The translations under genes were made by a program, and so were the position numbers. Source: Novosphingobium resinovorum (GTDB taxonomy: Bacteria > Pseudomonadota > Alphaproteobacteria > Sphingomonadales > Sphingomonadaceae). From it: DNA of 64,000 nucleotides. This document shows positions 46,750-56,578 of this stretch, in pieces. Where the stretch lies: positions 883,501 to 947,500 of the forward strand of contig NZ_CP017076.1 of the NCBI RefSeq assembly GCF_001742225.1. Reading direction: 5' to 3'. Position 1 is the first letter of the stretch, and every line of letters begins with the position of its first letter. Under the pieces are notes generated by a model, which did no database searches, was not told the DNA's origin, and was given only the letters and a program-made list of their open reading frames with translations.

Positions 46750-47280
46750 ATGACCAAGAAAGCGCAGGATGCGATCGCTTTGCTCAAGGCGGACCACCGT
46801 ACTGTTGAAGAACTGTTCGAGAAATTTGAGAGCGCCAAGGCTCCGACCAAGCAGGCGACGCTTGCGAAGCAGATTTGCACCGAGTTGATTATTCACACAA
46901 TCATCGAGGAAGAAATCTTCTATCCTGCCCTAAAGGGTAAGATCGAGGATGACATGTACGACGAGGCGCATGTCGAGCATGATGGTGCCAAGCTGCTGAT
47001 TAGCCAGATCCTCGCCGGAGAGCCTGGCCAAGATTTCTGGGAAGCCAAGGTGACCGTTCTGTCCGAGGAAATCAAACATCACGTCCATGAAGAAGAAATG
47101 CCCAAGGAAGGCATGTTCGCGCAGGCGCGCGCGGCGGACGTGGATTTGGATGCACTCGGCGCTCAAATGGCCGAGCGAAAGGCCGAACTACAAGCCCAGT
47201 TCGAAGCCGAAGGTCTGCCCACGCCGACCACGCGGACACTCGGTCCTGTCGAGGTCGAGCTTGGGGCTCCCGTCGCCTGA
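46750..47280 (+). CDS. Hemerythrin HHE-domain protein
   Basis: 176 residues with the di-iron ligand set spread over four helices: LKADHRTVEELFEK, HTIIEEEIFYPAL, VEHDGAKLLI and HHVHEEEMP. Probably binds O2 or iron, or senses redox stress, in the cytoplasm. GAAGGA precedes the ATG. Followed at 40 bp by a second hemerythrin-like gene. Confidence 0.9.
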   Translation: MTKKAQDAIALLKADHRTVEELFEKFESAKAPTKQATLAKQICTELIIHTIIEEEIFYPALKGKIEDDMYDEAHVEHDGAKLLISQILAGEPGQDFWEAKVTVLSEEIKHHVHEEEMPKEGMFAQARAADVDLDALGAQMAERKAELQAQFEAEGLPTPTTRTLGPVEVELGAPVA

Positions 47281-47320
47281 CACCTGGCGATCAACGTCCC
47301 GCTCTTGAACGGAGACCATC

Positions 47321-47860
47321 ATGTCCATAATCGACAAGGCCATAGCGGCCATCACACCACCTGAAAGTGCCGAGGCACGTGTTAAAGCCCGTGAGAAAGC
47401 TGAGGCCACAGCCCTGCCGGGCGACTGGCTGTCGCAGATCCTTACACACCATCGGGAGATCGAGGCACAGTTTGCGGCGGTCAAAGCGACAAATGACCCG
47501 GCGTCCCGACTGGCCGAGCAGAAGAAGCTCGGGCTGTTGCTGACCGCGCATTCGCTTGCCGAAGAGGCGGCAGTCTACCCGGCTCTCGCAGCCGACCATC
47601 AGGTTGGTCATGCTGAACTCGCGTATCAGGAACAGTCGGCCGCCAAAATGGAAATGGGCTTGCTGGAGCGCGTCGATCCCATGAGCCAGGATTATATCGA
47701 CAAGCTCGAGCATATCGAAGGCGCGGTTGCCCACCACGTCTATTCGGAGGAGGGCACGTGGTTCACCAAACTGGCAGAATCCGCCTCATCTGAAGAGCTA
47801 GCGTTGGTCACGGCCCGCTACAGTGAGGAATATGCACGATATATGGGCAGCCACCCCTGA
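47321..47860 (+). CDS. Second hemerythrin-like protein
   Basis: 179 residues. The ligand helices HHREIEAQFAAV, HSLAEEAAVYPAL and HHVYSEEGTWF are present, but the third helix has EQSAAKMEM where the first protein has EHDGAK, so one His ligand appears lost. Same operon as the upstream gene. May bind iron differently or act structurally. Confidence 0.82.
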   Translation: MSIIDKAIAAITPPESAEARVKAREKAEATALPGDWLSQILTHHREIEAQFAAVKATNDPASRLAEQKKLGLLLTAHSLAEEAAVYPALAADHQVGHAELAYQEQSAAKMEMGLLERVDPMSQDYIDKLEHIEGAVAHHVYSEEGTWFTKLAESASSEELALVTARYSEEYARYMGSHP

Positions 47861-47903
47861 GACCATCGTGGTGAGCCCTCCTTCTCCCCACATGGTAGGC
47901 AGG

Positions 47904-49481
47904 TCAGGTGAGAGAAAACCGTAGTCGAACGCATAAGCCTTCGGGGCGAAAATCGAATTCGGCCCCGCAGCCCTCGCCGCGAAGGGCGCGTGAGATCATC
48001 CGCGAGCCGAAACCTTTTCGGTCGGGGGAAGCCACCTTCGGCCCGCCAGTCTCGAGCCATCTGATTTTCAGGAATTCGATATTACCCTCGACGTAAAGCT
48101 CCCAGGCAATCTTCACCGTTCCGGTGAGGTTGGAAAGAGCCCCATATTTCGCTGCGTTCGTGGCCAGTTCATGAAGAACCATGGCAAGCTGCAGCGCGCG
48201 CTCAGCCGAGATTTCCACGTCTCGCCCGGTGATTTCGAACCGCCTATCGGCCTCAGCAGCGAAAGGGGATACGGCCCGTTGTACGATATGGGTGACGTTG
48301 ACCGCCTCCCAATCGCGCTGCGTGAGCAGATCATGCGCTTCGGAGAGGGCGAAGAGGCGCGCGTTGAATGCCTCCTTCTCCGCGCCCGGGGCCTGGCGAA
48401 ACGTTTGCATGGCCACCGCCTGGATCGTCGCCAGCGTATTTTTGACCCGGTGTTTCAGTTCGTGGAGAAGCAGCTCATTCGCTTCCTCCGCACGCTTTCG
48501 CTGCTCGATTTCCTGCTGGGCAGCCTTGTGCAGCCGCGCATTATCCATCGCGACAGCGGTCTGGGCTGCAATCGCGGAGACAAGGTTTTCGGTATCAACC
48601 GTGAACTTCCCGGGCTCATCATGGGCAAAAAACAGCCCCCCGAGCACTTCGCCCGACACTGACGTCACTGGCACGGCGAGATAGCTGACGACAGGGAGGT
48701 GCCCCGCCGGCATGCCATAGTGCGGGGCACTATGCCCGTAGCGCGGATCATTCCGGATATCGTCGGAGCGGATTACCCCTTCGCCTGCAAAGGTCGGCGC
48801 GAAAACAGCCGTGTTTCGAGGTATTCCAAAATTGAACGCCTCCCGGGCTGCGCCGGAAAGCGTATAGAGCTGGTAGGATTCTCCAGCATCGTTCGTGACA
48901 TTATAGAAGAAAGCACCGAATTTCGCGCCGCTCAGTTCCGTGCCAATGTCGGTCACTGCCTGCACAATGCGATCAAGATCAAGATCGCGGGAGATTTCGC
49001 TGGCGACGCGATAGAGGGTCTGCAGACGCTCGGATTGCTGAGCGAGCAATGTCTCGGTCTGTTTGCGCGCGGTGATGTCACGAGCGATTTTGGAGGCACC
49101 GATTACCTGACCGTCAGCCGCTTTGATCGGGGATACGGTGAGGGAAATATGGATCAGCGACCCGTCCTTGCGCCGGCGCAGGGTTTCGAAATGCTCGACC
49201 CGTTCCCCTGTTTTGAGGCGCGCGATGATCTCGTCTTCTTCAGACCTGCGATCCTCGGGGATCAGGGTGAGTATCGAGGCACCTACAATCTCGTTCGGGG
49301 AATAGCCGAATATCCGCTCGGCGCCGGCGTTCCAATCCGTGATAATGCCATCAAGCGTCTTGCCGATGATAGCGTCATCGGAAGATTCAATGATGGCTGC
49401 AAGCCGATCGGCAGCGCTTAGTGCGCGTCGTCGTCCAGATCCTTCTTCCCCGTCCATACCGGTAGCGACTTCCGCAGCCAT
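47904..49481 (-). CDS. HWE-family sensor histidine kinase (PAS-GAF)
   Basis: 525 residues, no membrane segments. PAS domain (about 25-140: [21 protein letters not shown]), GAF domain (about 155-315), then the HWE kinase core with [19 protein letters not shown] (His) and [16 protein letters not shown] (N-box). HWE kinases feed alphaproteobacterial stress responses. The ATG overlaps the stop of the response regulator by one base (TAATG), so kinase and regulator are coupled. Confidence 0.92.
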   Translation of the reverse strand: MAAEVATGMDGEEGSGRRRALSAADRLAAIIESSDDAIIGKTLDGIITDWNAGAERIFGYSPNEIVGASILTLIPEDRRSEEDEIIARLKTGERVEHFETLRRRKDGSLIHISLTVSPIKAADGQVIGASKIARDITARKQTETLLAQQSERLQTLYRVASEISRDLDLDRIVQAVTDIGTELSGAKFGAFFYNVTNDAGESYQLYTLSGAAREAFNFGIPRNTAVFAPTFAGEGVIRSDDIRNDPRYGHSAPHYGMPAGHLPVVSYLAVPVTSVSGEVLGGLFFAHDEPGKFTVDTENLVSAIAAQTAVAMDNARLHKAAQQEIEQRKRAEEANELLLHELKHRVKNTLATIQAVAMQTFRQAPGAEKEAFNARLFALSEAHDLLTQRDWEAVNVTHIVQRAVSPFAAEADRRFEITGRDVEISAERALQLAMVLHELATNAAKYGALSNLTGTVKIAWELYVEGNIEFLKIRWLETGGPKVASPDRKGFGSRMISRALRGEGCGAEFDFRPEGLCVRLRFSLT

Positions 49482-49849
49482 TAAGGCTGTCCTCTTTCCC
49501 CGCCCAAATCTGCAACAGCAGTGAGCAAGCGATCCATTGCATATGGCTTGTCGAACACCAGGTCAAAGAGATCGCTACGAGACCTCGCTATGGCACCCTG
49601 GGCCCCGCTCACCAATATAATGGGGATGCCCTGAAGGACGCTGTCAGCCTTCATGGTCTCAGCCAGTTCGAGCCCAGTCATCAACGGCATCATGAAGTCC
49701 GTGATGACCAAATCCGGCGCCAGGCTGCGTATAAGCTTCAGCGCGTCTACACCGTGTGCCGCGTCGTGCACCTCGTGGCCAGCATCTTCCAGACTGACCA
49801 CCAACAAATCGGCGATCAGGAACTCGTCTTCGGCAACGACTATCTTCAT
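49481..49849 (-). CDS. Single-domain response regulator
   Basis: A 122-residue receiver: acidic pocket VVAEDEF, phospho-acceptor Asp51 in LVITDFMMP, conserved Lys in VFDKPYAMD. No output domain. It overlaps the downstream HWE kinase gene and lies 37 bases after the KaiC-like gene, so the three form an operon. It probably relays phosphate within this pathway, like SdrG/Rrp-type regulators. Confidence 0.9.
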   Translation of the reverse strand: MKIVVAEDEFLIADLLVVSLEDAGHEVHDAAHGVDALKLIRSLAPDLVITDFMMPLMTGLELAETMKADSVLQGIPIILVSGAQGAIARSRSDLFDLVFDKPYAMDRLLTAVADLGGERGQP

Positions 49850-49886
49850 GGAGAACTCCGGCCGGGGTTTTTGTCCATGACGAGCG

Positions 49887-51329
49887 TCACGCTTCGAGGG
49901 GCTTTGCCAACCCGGTAGAAATCCCGGTAGCTTGTTCGAACTGTCCGCGGATCGCAAGGCCGTGTCCGTCAATGTAGACTTCCTGGGGAGCCGCCTGGAA
50001 CGATTGGTCGCGGATCTTCAAGACGGACAGCACACGCTTATATTCGGACCGGATTTCCACTTGGCGCATCATTATTAGGTTATCTAGCAGACTGGAAATC
50101 TCGGGCCCTGGCGCTGCAACTCCGGAGGCGAAGAGGTCACGCAATTCCCACGTGCCAACAGCGGTAACGCCCATGGCGCGCAATTCGTTCGTCAGAGCCG
50201 CAAAGAATTCCACAAGCCGAGGAGGATGAACGGCTGCGCGCTCGAACCCGCCCAGAGAATCAATGAACAGCCGCTTCACACCACGTGCCGAAACAGCATC
50301 AAGCAGCCGATAGGCCATCTTGTCGATGAGGTTTTCCGTCAACGGCTGCCACAAGATTTCGACCTCTTCCCTTTCCACATTCCCCTTGAGGTCGAGCCCA
50401 AGCGCGCTCGCTTTGAGCAACAGGCGCTCGGGTGATTCGTAAAAGCCGAAATGCAGGCCGGGTTCCTCACGCGAGGAGGCCGATAGAAAGTTCAAACCAA
50501 AGGAGGTTTTACCGCATCCCGAGGGTCCGATGAGCAATGTGATAGAGCCTTGCGGAAGTCCGCCGCCGGTAATTTCATCGAAACCTTCGATCCCTGAGCG
50601 CAAAGGCTTGGGGTCTGGTTTGTCGATGGCGGAGGGAGTGTGGAGCGCGGCCTCGATACGTGGAAAAACGGAAATACCGTCATTGGAAATTTCATACTGA
50701 TGATACCCACCGAGCGCGGCGCTTCCTCGCGACTTACGGGCCCGCAGACGCCGCACGGTGCGGACACCGACCAGTTCGTCATGCAATTCCAGGACGCCGT
50801 CCACCATGGTGTGTTCCGGGCTGTCGTCGTGAACTCCGGCGCTTGTCAAAAAGAGGACCGTACAACCGACGAATGCAGCCTGGCTCTGGACCTCTGCCAC
50901 GAACGTCTTCACGTCGAGATCGGTCTCGGCGCGGTCACGGGCGTTGAGCAGGCCATCGAAAACGATCAGAGAAGCGCCTTGCCGCTTGGTTTCCTTGCGC
51001 AGCAAATCGACGACGGCGCCAAGACCCTCTTTGGCGAGCGTCTGGAAAACGCTGACATAGACGATGTTGCTACCGAGCCGGTCTTTTTCGAAGAAGCTCA
51101 GCGTCGAAAGCGACTGGAACAGCCGATCGTGCGTTTCGGCGAGGAGTGTGACATAGAGCACTTTCTTGCCGGCAGCTGCCGTCGCGAACGCAATCTGATT
51201 GCCCAGGATCGTTTTGCCGGCGCCGGGCTGACCCTGCACGATGTAGGAGGCCCCTTCGACAAAGCCACCGCCAAAAACGGTGTCTAGGCCGGGGATCCCG
51301 GTTGAAAAGCGGGGAAGGGTCTGCGTCAC
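49887..51329 (-). CDS. KaiC-like double RecA ATPase
   Basis: 480 residues with two KaiC domains. The first has FGGGFVEGASYIVQGQPGAGKT (Walker A 33-40), the second GGGLPQGSITLLIGPSGCGKT near residue 270, with LIVFDGLLNARD and LFIDSLGGFERA as Walker B strands. There is no kaiA or kaiB in the window. First gene of an operon with a response regulator and HWE kinase, pointing to signalling rather than a clock. Confidence 0.9.
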   Translation of the reverse strand: MTQTLPRFSTGIPGLDTVFGGGFVEGASYIVQGQPGAGKTILGNQIAFATAAAGKKVLYVTLLAETHDRLFQSLSTLSFFEKDRLGSNIVYVSVFQTLAKEGLGAVVDLLRKETKRQGASLIVFDGLLNARDRAETDLDVKTFVAEVQSQAAFVGCTVLFLTSAGVHDDSPEHTMVDGVLELHDELVGVRTVRRLRARKSRGSAALGGYHQYEISNDGISVFPRIEAALHTPSAIDKPDPKPLRSGIEGFDEITGGGLPQGSITLLIGPSGCGKTSFGLNFLSASSREEPGLHFGFYESPERLLLKASALGLDLKGNVEREEVEILWQPLTENLIDKMAYRLLDAVSARGVKRLFIDSLGGFERAAVHPPRLVEFFAALTNELRAMGVTAVGTWELRDLFASGVAAPGPEISSLLDNLIMMRQVEIRSEYKRVLSVLKIRDQSFQAAPQEVYIDGHGLAIRGQFEQATGISTGLAKPLEA

Positions 51330-51517
51330 GAATTAACCTCATCAGCACGAAGTGGCCAAGAGGCCGAAGGTGCTGATAGCAGCCCATAGAGCCACAGTCA
51401 GGATGGGCGCAGGACTTTTTTGCCGTCATATTGCTGGCAGAAGTTTCCTGTTCGGCTGAGGAGTCGCGTCATTGCTCTTTGGCGAGATTTGGAGTGTGCA
51501 GAGCGACCAATAACTCA

Positions 51518-52639
51518 TGAGACCTGTGCGCGGATGGACGTAGGCCATTGGAGCGGAGCGTTTTTCGATCCTATGGCGGTGGAATATCCTGTGGCACCGC
51601 CACTCTGATTGAAGCAGCGGCAGCCTTCATGCTTGGGCTGCGAGAATATTCATGGTGCGCTTGAGGTTGTAGGCGATGGCGGTGAGGTGGACTTGGGCGG
51701 CGGCATTGGCGATACCTCGCCATCGCATTCGTCGGAGGCCGTAGCATCGCTTCCATGTTCCGAAGATCTTCTCGATCCGGCCCCGCACGCGATGGATAGG
51801 TTTATTCCATGCATGGAGCTTGCGCAGCGTTTCGGCTTCGTGGCGGCCCCACATGCCGGTGGCGACGATCCGGGGGACGCCGCCCTTTGCAAGAACGGCA
51901 TCGCGGAAGTGATTGCCGCGGTAGGCACTATCGGCAAACACCTCGCCGGGATTGTCGGGCACGGCTGCCGGGCCCGCCTTGCCATCATTGATATTGGCGG
52001 ATGTGACCGAGACCTCTTCCACCAGCGCCGTATCGGCATCGGCGCCAACATGGGCCTTGAAGCCGTGAACGGCCCGCTTTCCCTTGTGCTTTACCCAGCG
52101 CGCATCGTTATCTTCGTCACTGGCGGACGCGATGATGGTCGCATCGACCAGCGTTCCGGTCTTGACCGTCACCGCCTTTGACTTGAGCTGCAGGGTCACG
52201 CCTTCAAACAGCGCCCGGTCAAGCTTGTGCGCAACGAGCAGCTTGCGAAATCTGACAAAGGCGGTCCGTTCGGGCGTGGCTTCATTCGCGGTGAACCCGC
52301 AGAAGCGGCGAAAGGAGGCTCGATCGTCAAGCGCTTCGGCCAGCTTCACATCGGACAGGTCGTACCAGATCGACAGAAGCAGAGCTCTGAACATCGCCAG
52401 TGGCGGCCAGGCCGGCTCGCCCTTTGTAGCGGGATAGAGTGGATCCAACAGCGCCGCGACCTGGTTCCAGTCGATCAGTCGCACCAGCGCGTCGAGCGAT
52501 GAAGCCGCCTGCTCGCGCCCGGCGAAACCAAACTGCTCCTGTCCGATCGAACGTCGCGCCACCTGCCGCTCTCCTGCTGGGAAAGCCTATAGAATCAGCA
52601 ATCAAAGCCCATGTCTACGCCATCCGCGCACAGGTCTCA
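51518..52639 (-). mobile_element. IS5-family insertion sequence (1122 bp)
   Basis: Perfect 20-bp terminal inverted repeats begin TGAGACCTGTGCGCGGATGG on the left and match on the right. They are flanked by the 3-bp target duplication TCA (51515-51517, 52640-52642), which fits the TNA targets of the IS1031 group. It lies between the KaiC and LigD operons and breaks no gene. Confidence 0.9.
51627..52562 (-). CDS. IS5-family transposase
   Basis: A 311-residue DDE transposase. The N-terminal DUF772-like region (LVRLIDWNQVAALLDPLY) precedes the catalytic Asp in LVDATIIAS, Asp in VFADSAYRGN and Glu in RGRIEKIFGTWKRCYGLRR. Full length and uninterrupted, with intact ends, so probably active. Confidence 0.93.
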   Translation of the reverse strand: MARRSIGQEQFGFAGREQAASSLDALVRLIDWNQVAALLDPLYPATKGEPAWPPLAMFRALLLSIWYDLSDVKLAEALDDRASFRRFCGFTANEATPERTAFVRFRKLLVAHKLDRALFEGVTLQLKSKAVTVKTGTLVDATIIASASDEDNDARWVKHKGKRAVHGFKAHVGADADTALVEEVSVTSANINDGKAGPAAVPDNPGEVFADSAYRGNHFRDAVLAKGGVPRIVATGMWGRHEAETLRKLHAWNKPIHRVRGRIEKIFGTWKRCYGLRRMRWRGIANAAAQVHLTAIAYNLKRTMNILAAQA

Positions 52640-52720
52640 TCAGCCATCGATTTCGCACTTGCACAAATATGTTCGCGCATGCAGTATGGCTTTGCCTTTC
52701 AGGCATCCTCTCCCAGACTC

Positions 52721-52749
52721 AAAGGCCGGCTCTGCCGGCCTTTTTCTTT
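52721..52749. terminator. Terminator hairpin beyond ligD
   Basis: AAAGGCCGGC-TCT-GCCGGCCTTTTT: a strong stem with a T-run on the plus strand and a shorter one on the minus strand, 25 bases after the LigD stop. Confidence 0.75.
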
Positions 52750-52773
52750 GGTGAGCTTGGGCATTGCCAGTTG

Positions 52774-55284
52774 CTACAAATCGGGCAGCACCTGGTCCGC
52801 CCGCCCCCAGTGGGCGAGGTTTTTGGACGACGCGCGCTTCAGCATTTCGCCACCGTCACCAATATGCCAATGCGAAGGCGCATCGAGATCGTGCAGTTCA
52901 TCCCATGTCAGAGGAACGGCGATGGGCGCAAACTCGCGGTTACGGGCGCTGTAGGGCATCACAGCGGTCGCGCCGCGCTGGTTGCGCAGGTAGTCGACGA
53001 ATATGCGCCCTGTCCGCCGGGCCTTGGACAACGCGGCTGTATAGCGATCGGGTTCTGCCTGCTCCAGCGCTTGAGCGAACCGATGAGCAAAATCCTTCAC
53101 CTGCGGCCATTCGGCCGATGGGGTGAGCGGGGCGATCACATGAACCCCCTTGCCGCCGGTGACCATGGGGAATGTGGTAAGCCCCATCTGGGCGAGGAGA
53201 TCGCGCACATGGAAAGCGGCCGAGACGACATCCTTGAACCCAAGTCCTTCATCGGGGTCGAGATCAAAAACCAGCCTGTCGGCCTTTTCGACGTCCTCGA
53301 TCCGCGCGCCCCAGCCATGGAACTCGATCGTGCCCATCTGCACACAGGTCAGCAGACCTGCCGGAGTGTCGACGAAGAGATAGGCCTCGTCATGCCCGTC
53401 CTTTTCGCGAATGCCGATGTGTTTTACGTCATCGCCGAAGCTGCCCGCATCATGCTTCTGAAAGAAGCACTTCTTCGCCCGGCCTTGCGGACAGCGAACG
53501 AGACTGACGGGCCGGCTTCCTGCCCAGGGGAGCATGAGCGGTGCAACCAATTCGTAATAGTCTGCCAGCTGGCCCTTGGTAAGCTTGCCCTCCGGGAAGA
53601 TCACTCTGTCCCGGTTGCTCACTTTCACCGTGCTCGCGGGCGCGGCCGTGGCAACCGCCACCGGGGCCTCCTTCTCGATCACCACCGCTTCGGGCTTTTT
53701 ATCTTCTCGAAGCCCAAGGTAGCTGGGATGGCGCAGCACCCCCTCATCGGTGAACTCGAGGTACGCAATCTCCGCAACCAGCTTCGCCTCGATCCAGTGG
53801 GCGCCGCGCACAGCAGACCGCGGAGCCTGAACCGTCGGCTCCTTGCGCACGAGGGGCGCCATGATTTCCAGAAGGCGCTCTATCTCGTCGCCGGTAAATC
53901 CCGTGCCGACCTTGCCGGCGTATCGCAGCTTCCCATCCTCGTGTACGCCCAAAAGAAGCGAGCGGAACCCCCGCTGCTTGTCAGAAGGTGTCCAGCCTAC
54001 GATAACGAACTCCTGGCGGCGTATGCACTTGGTCTTGACCCAGCTTCCGCTCCGCGAGCCGCTATACCGAGCGTCGACGCGTTTCGATATGACGCCTTCC
54101 AGCCCTGCCTCGCAAAAACTGGTCAGCAGCTTTTCACCGTTGCCGACGATATGATCTGAATAGCGCAGCCGACCCTTTTGGCCCTCAAGAATGCTCGCCA
54201 GCCTCTCCTTACGCTCAATCAGCGGCAAGCTGGTGAGATCCTCGCCGTTCATTTCCAGCAGGTCGAACGCGAAATAGTCGATGGCCCCCGGATTGTCCTT
54301 CAAAGCGGCTTGCAGCGCCTGAAAGCTGGTCCGGCCATCCGGCAGCGTTACGACGGCCTCTCCGTCTATCAGTGCGCTTTCAACGTCAAGCTGCGTAGCC
54401 TCTGTGATAAGGCCTGCGAACCGATCCGACCAGTCCAGACCTGACCGGGTATAGGCCCGCCCTTCGACGCCGCCAACGGCAATGAGCGTTCGATAGCCGT
54501 CATACTTCAACTCATGCAGCCAGCGATCGCCCGGTGGCACGTGATCGACGAGAGCAGCAAGCTGGACAGGCTGGAATGGCGGGAGTTTGCTTTTGTTCTC
54601 GGCCCTTCGGGGCGCGGCGCTCGATGATTTGCGTTTCGCGGCGGGGCCTTTGGCTTTGCCGCCCTGTTTCCGGACCGGCTTGCCTGCAGCGATTTCTTCC
54701 ATCGTCCGTCCGCTGTCGACGCTCGTGAGATGGATGCCGATAAGGTCATCCGAGCCACCTGCGAACTCGTCGTCGACCTTACGCAGGATCCAGTTTTCTC
54801 CCTTCTCTTTTCCGCGTGGCTTGAGGCGGAACATGATCCACTCGCCCTTCATGCGGCGGCCGTGAAGGGTGAAATGCAGATGCCCTTCTGCGAGGGTTTT
54901 GACGGGATCCTTGCCCGCGAGCGGCTCCCAGGTGCCATTGTCCCAGAGCATCACGGTGCCGCCACCATACTCCCCCTTCGGAATGGTCCCTTCGAAACGG
55001 GCATAATCGAGCGGGTGGTCTTCAGTACGGACTGCCAGGCGTTTGTCGTCGGGGTTAGCGCTTGGCCCTCGGGTCACCGCCCAGCTGACCAGCGTGCCGT
55101 CCAGCTCGAGACGGAAGTCATAATGCAGGCGCGTCGCGGCATGCTTCTGGACAACGAAGCCATTACCCGGCGTCGGCTCGGAGGCACCGGAGGGTTCCGC
55201 GGTACGCGCGAAATCCCGCTTCTCGCGATATTTCGCGAGCCGATCTTCTGCCGAAGTTGGTTTCGCCTTTGTCGCCCGTGCCAT
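52774..55284 (-). CDS. ligD: Non-homologous end-joining DNA ligase LigD
   Basis: 836 residues with the full order of Pseudomonas-type LigD: phosphoesterase (about 40-190: FVVQKHAATRLHYDFRLELDG), ATP-dependent ligase (about 235-545: HELKYDGYR with nucleophile Lys260, LIDGEAVV) and polymerase/primase (about 570-836: HVIAPL, LVFDLDPDEG). It repairs double-strand breaks together with Ku, which is not in this window. The start at 55284 (MARATKAKP) suits the family; the longer open frame upstream is not coding-like. Confidence 0.95.
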   Translation of the reverse strand: MARATKAKPTSAEDRLAKYREKRDFARTAEPSGASEPTPGNGFVVQKHAATRLHYDFRLELDGTLVSWAVTRGPSANPDDKRLAVRTEDHPLDYARFEGTIPKGEYGGGTVMLWDNGTWEPLAGKDPVKTLAEGHLHFTLHGRRMKGEWIMFRLKPRGKEKGENWILRKVDDEFAGGSDDLIGIHLTSVDSGRTMEEIAAGKPVRKQGGKAKGPAAKRKSSSAAPRRAENKSKLPPFQPVQLAALVDHVPPGDRWLHELKYDGYRTLIAVGGVEGRAYTRSGLDWSDRFAGLITEATQLDVESALIDGEAVVTLPDGRTSFQALQAALKDNPGAIDYFAFDLLEMNGEDLTSLPLIERKERLASILEGQKGRLRYSDHIVGNGEKLLTSFCEAGLEGVISKRVDARYSGSRSGSWVKTKCIRRQEFVIVGWTPSDKQRGFRSLLLGVHEDGKLRYAGKVGTGFTGDEIERLLEIMAPLVRKEPTVQAPRSAVRGAHWIEAKLVAEIAYLEFTDEGVLRHPSYLGLREDKKPEAVVIEKEAPVAVATAAPASTVKVSNRDRVIFPEGKLTKGQLADYYELVAPLMLPWAGSRPVSLVRCPQGRAKKCFFQKHDAGSFGDDVKHIGIREKDGHDEAYLFVDTPAGLLTCVQMGTIEFHGWGARIEDVEKADRLVFDLDPDEGLGFKDVVSAAFHVRDLLAQMGLTTFPMVTGGKGVHVIAPLTPSAEWPQVKDFAHRFAQALEQAEPDRYTAALSKARRTGRIFVDYLRNQRGATAVMPYSARNREFAPIAVPLTWDELHDLDAPSHWHIGDGGEMLKRASSKNLAHWGRADQVLPDL

Positions 55285-55378
55285 ATGCGCTCCGATCGAG
55301 AACCTTCTCAAATCCCGAAAATGGCGCCGCGTTCCCTTCCTGCACGTATCGGAAGCGTCGTTGCCCGGGAAACTCACA

Positions 55379-55789
55379 TCAATATCGAGCGAGCAGCCGT
55401 TCCACGCTGGGCGCTGCAGTCTTTTGCTTGTTGTCTTCATCCTTTATGTCGGCTTCGAGCGCTTCGCGAATACGCGCGATTTGGGCATCCGTCAGATGCT
55501 CGATGCCGACGAATTCCACGCGTGCCTTGTCCAGCGCCCTGATAATTTCGTCGAGCTTTGCCTGCATGGCCGCGCCATCACGATTCTGGCTGTTCTGGAT
55601 CAGGAAGACCGCAAGGAATGTCAGGACCGTGGTCGCGGTGTTGACGATCAGCTGCCAGGTATCGGAGTAGTGCATGAACGGGCCGCTCACTGCCCACACG
55701 ACAATGAACAGAGTGGAAATGATGAAGGCCAAAGGCTGACCCATCAACTGCGCGCACTTTGTTGCAATGCCGGTGAAAATTCTATCCAT
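55379..55789 (-). CDS. Low-affinity iron permease-family membrane protein
   Basis: 136 residues. Two membrane helices (about 18-37 LAFIISTLFIVVWAVSGPF and 44-63 IVNTATTVLTFLAVFLIQNS) precede a cytoplasmic helical tail with QNRDGAAMQAKLDEIIRAL. Matches bacterial members of the low-affinity iron permease family; the transport role in bacteria is unproven. Lies upstream of ligD on the same strand. Confidence 0.82.
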   Translation of the reverse strand: MDRIFTGIATKCAQLMGQPLAFIISTLFIVVWAVSGPFMHYSDTWQLIVNTATTVLTFLAVFLIQNSQNRDGAAMQAKLDEIIRALDKARVEFVGIEHLTDAQIARIREALEADIKDEDNKQKTAAPSVERLLARY

Positions 55790-55851
55790 GATGGGGCTCC
55801 TTACTCTTCGTATCTGGTGTCATCGGCTGCCCCCGACATGATTTAAGTTCT

Positions 55852-56508
55852 TCAATCTCCAGTCTGCGAGTTGGGCGCTGCTACCGGCTTTGATTCCGGA
55901 GACTCGCGCTGGCGCAGGAATATGGAAAGGACCACCAGCACGGCCGTCGAGAGAAATTCGCTCTGCCAGTTCTGGAACGATTCAAACCACAGCTGCGCAT
56001 CGCCAAGATAGGCAAGAACGGTCTTGGGAGTTTCGCCATGTTCCAACGCCTCTTGCGCTGAGGCATGCGCGCTGTTGATCCAATGCATCGTGAACGACGC
56101 GGCAAACAGCAGGATCAATGCCAGGCCAAGGGAGCGAGCGTATATCGCGCGCCAAAGCGGACCTTTGCGCAAGATCGCCGGTGCGCCGTGTTCTTGGGCT
56201 TTCTGGTCCAGATCATTGTCGCGGGGAGGCGCATCCGGGTCCTTCGATTCTGCTGATCCGCGCTGGATCAGGAAAGCGGTAAGCACGACGTAGGCCGCCA
56301 TTTGCAGGAACTCGCTTTCCCAATTCTCGAACACCGAGGAGAGGAATTGCGGGCTTACGGCATAGGCCAGGAGCGTCAGACCGGGCTGGGCATGGCGCCG
56401 GGCATCCTCCAGCTCGACATACCAGCCGGTGATATATTGCCCGGCAATGCAAACGGCAAAAAGTGCTAGAAGGGCAATCGTAAGCCCGTTATCTTTAAAC
56501 AGCCGCAT
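55852..56508 (-). CDS. DUF6766-family membrane protein
   Basis: 218 residues with four hydrophobic helices. Two internal repeats each contain a FENW/FQNW-x-SEFL motif (FENWESEFLQMAAYVVLTAF and FQNWQSEFLSTAVLVVLSIF), suggesting a duplicated unit. This is the pattern of DUF6766 proteins, of unknown function, common in stress-gene clusters. Confidence 0.78.
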   Translation of the reverse strand: MRLFKDNGLTIALLALFAVCIAGQYITGWYVELEDARRHAQPGLTLLAYAVSPQFLSSVFENWESEFLQMAAYVVLTAFLIQRGSAESKDPDAPPRDNDLDQKAQEHGAPAILRKGPLWRAIYARSLGLALILLFAASFTMHWINSAHASAQEALEHGETPKTVLAYLGDAQLWFESFQNWQSEFLSTAVLVVLSIFLRQRESPESKPVAAPNSQTGD

Positions 56509-56578
56509 GCCGATGTCTCTCGCCGATTTGCTTTGGATGGAAACGCGCGAGAAACAATTGGGTTCGAAAGCATTTCAG

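Noticed and set aside
49887..51329. Circadian clock KaiC
   Set aside because: No kaiA or kaiB in the window; fusion to a clock function is not supported, only the ATPase family is.
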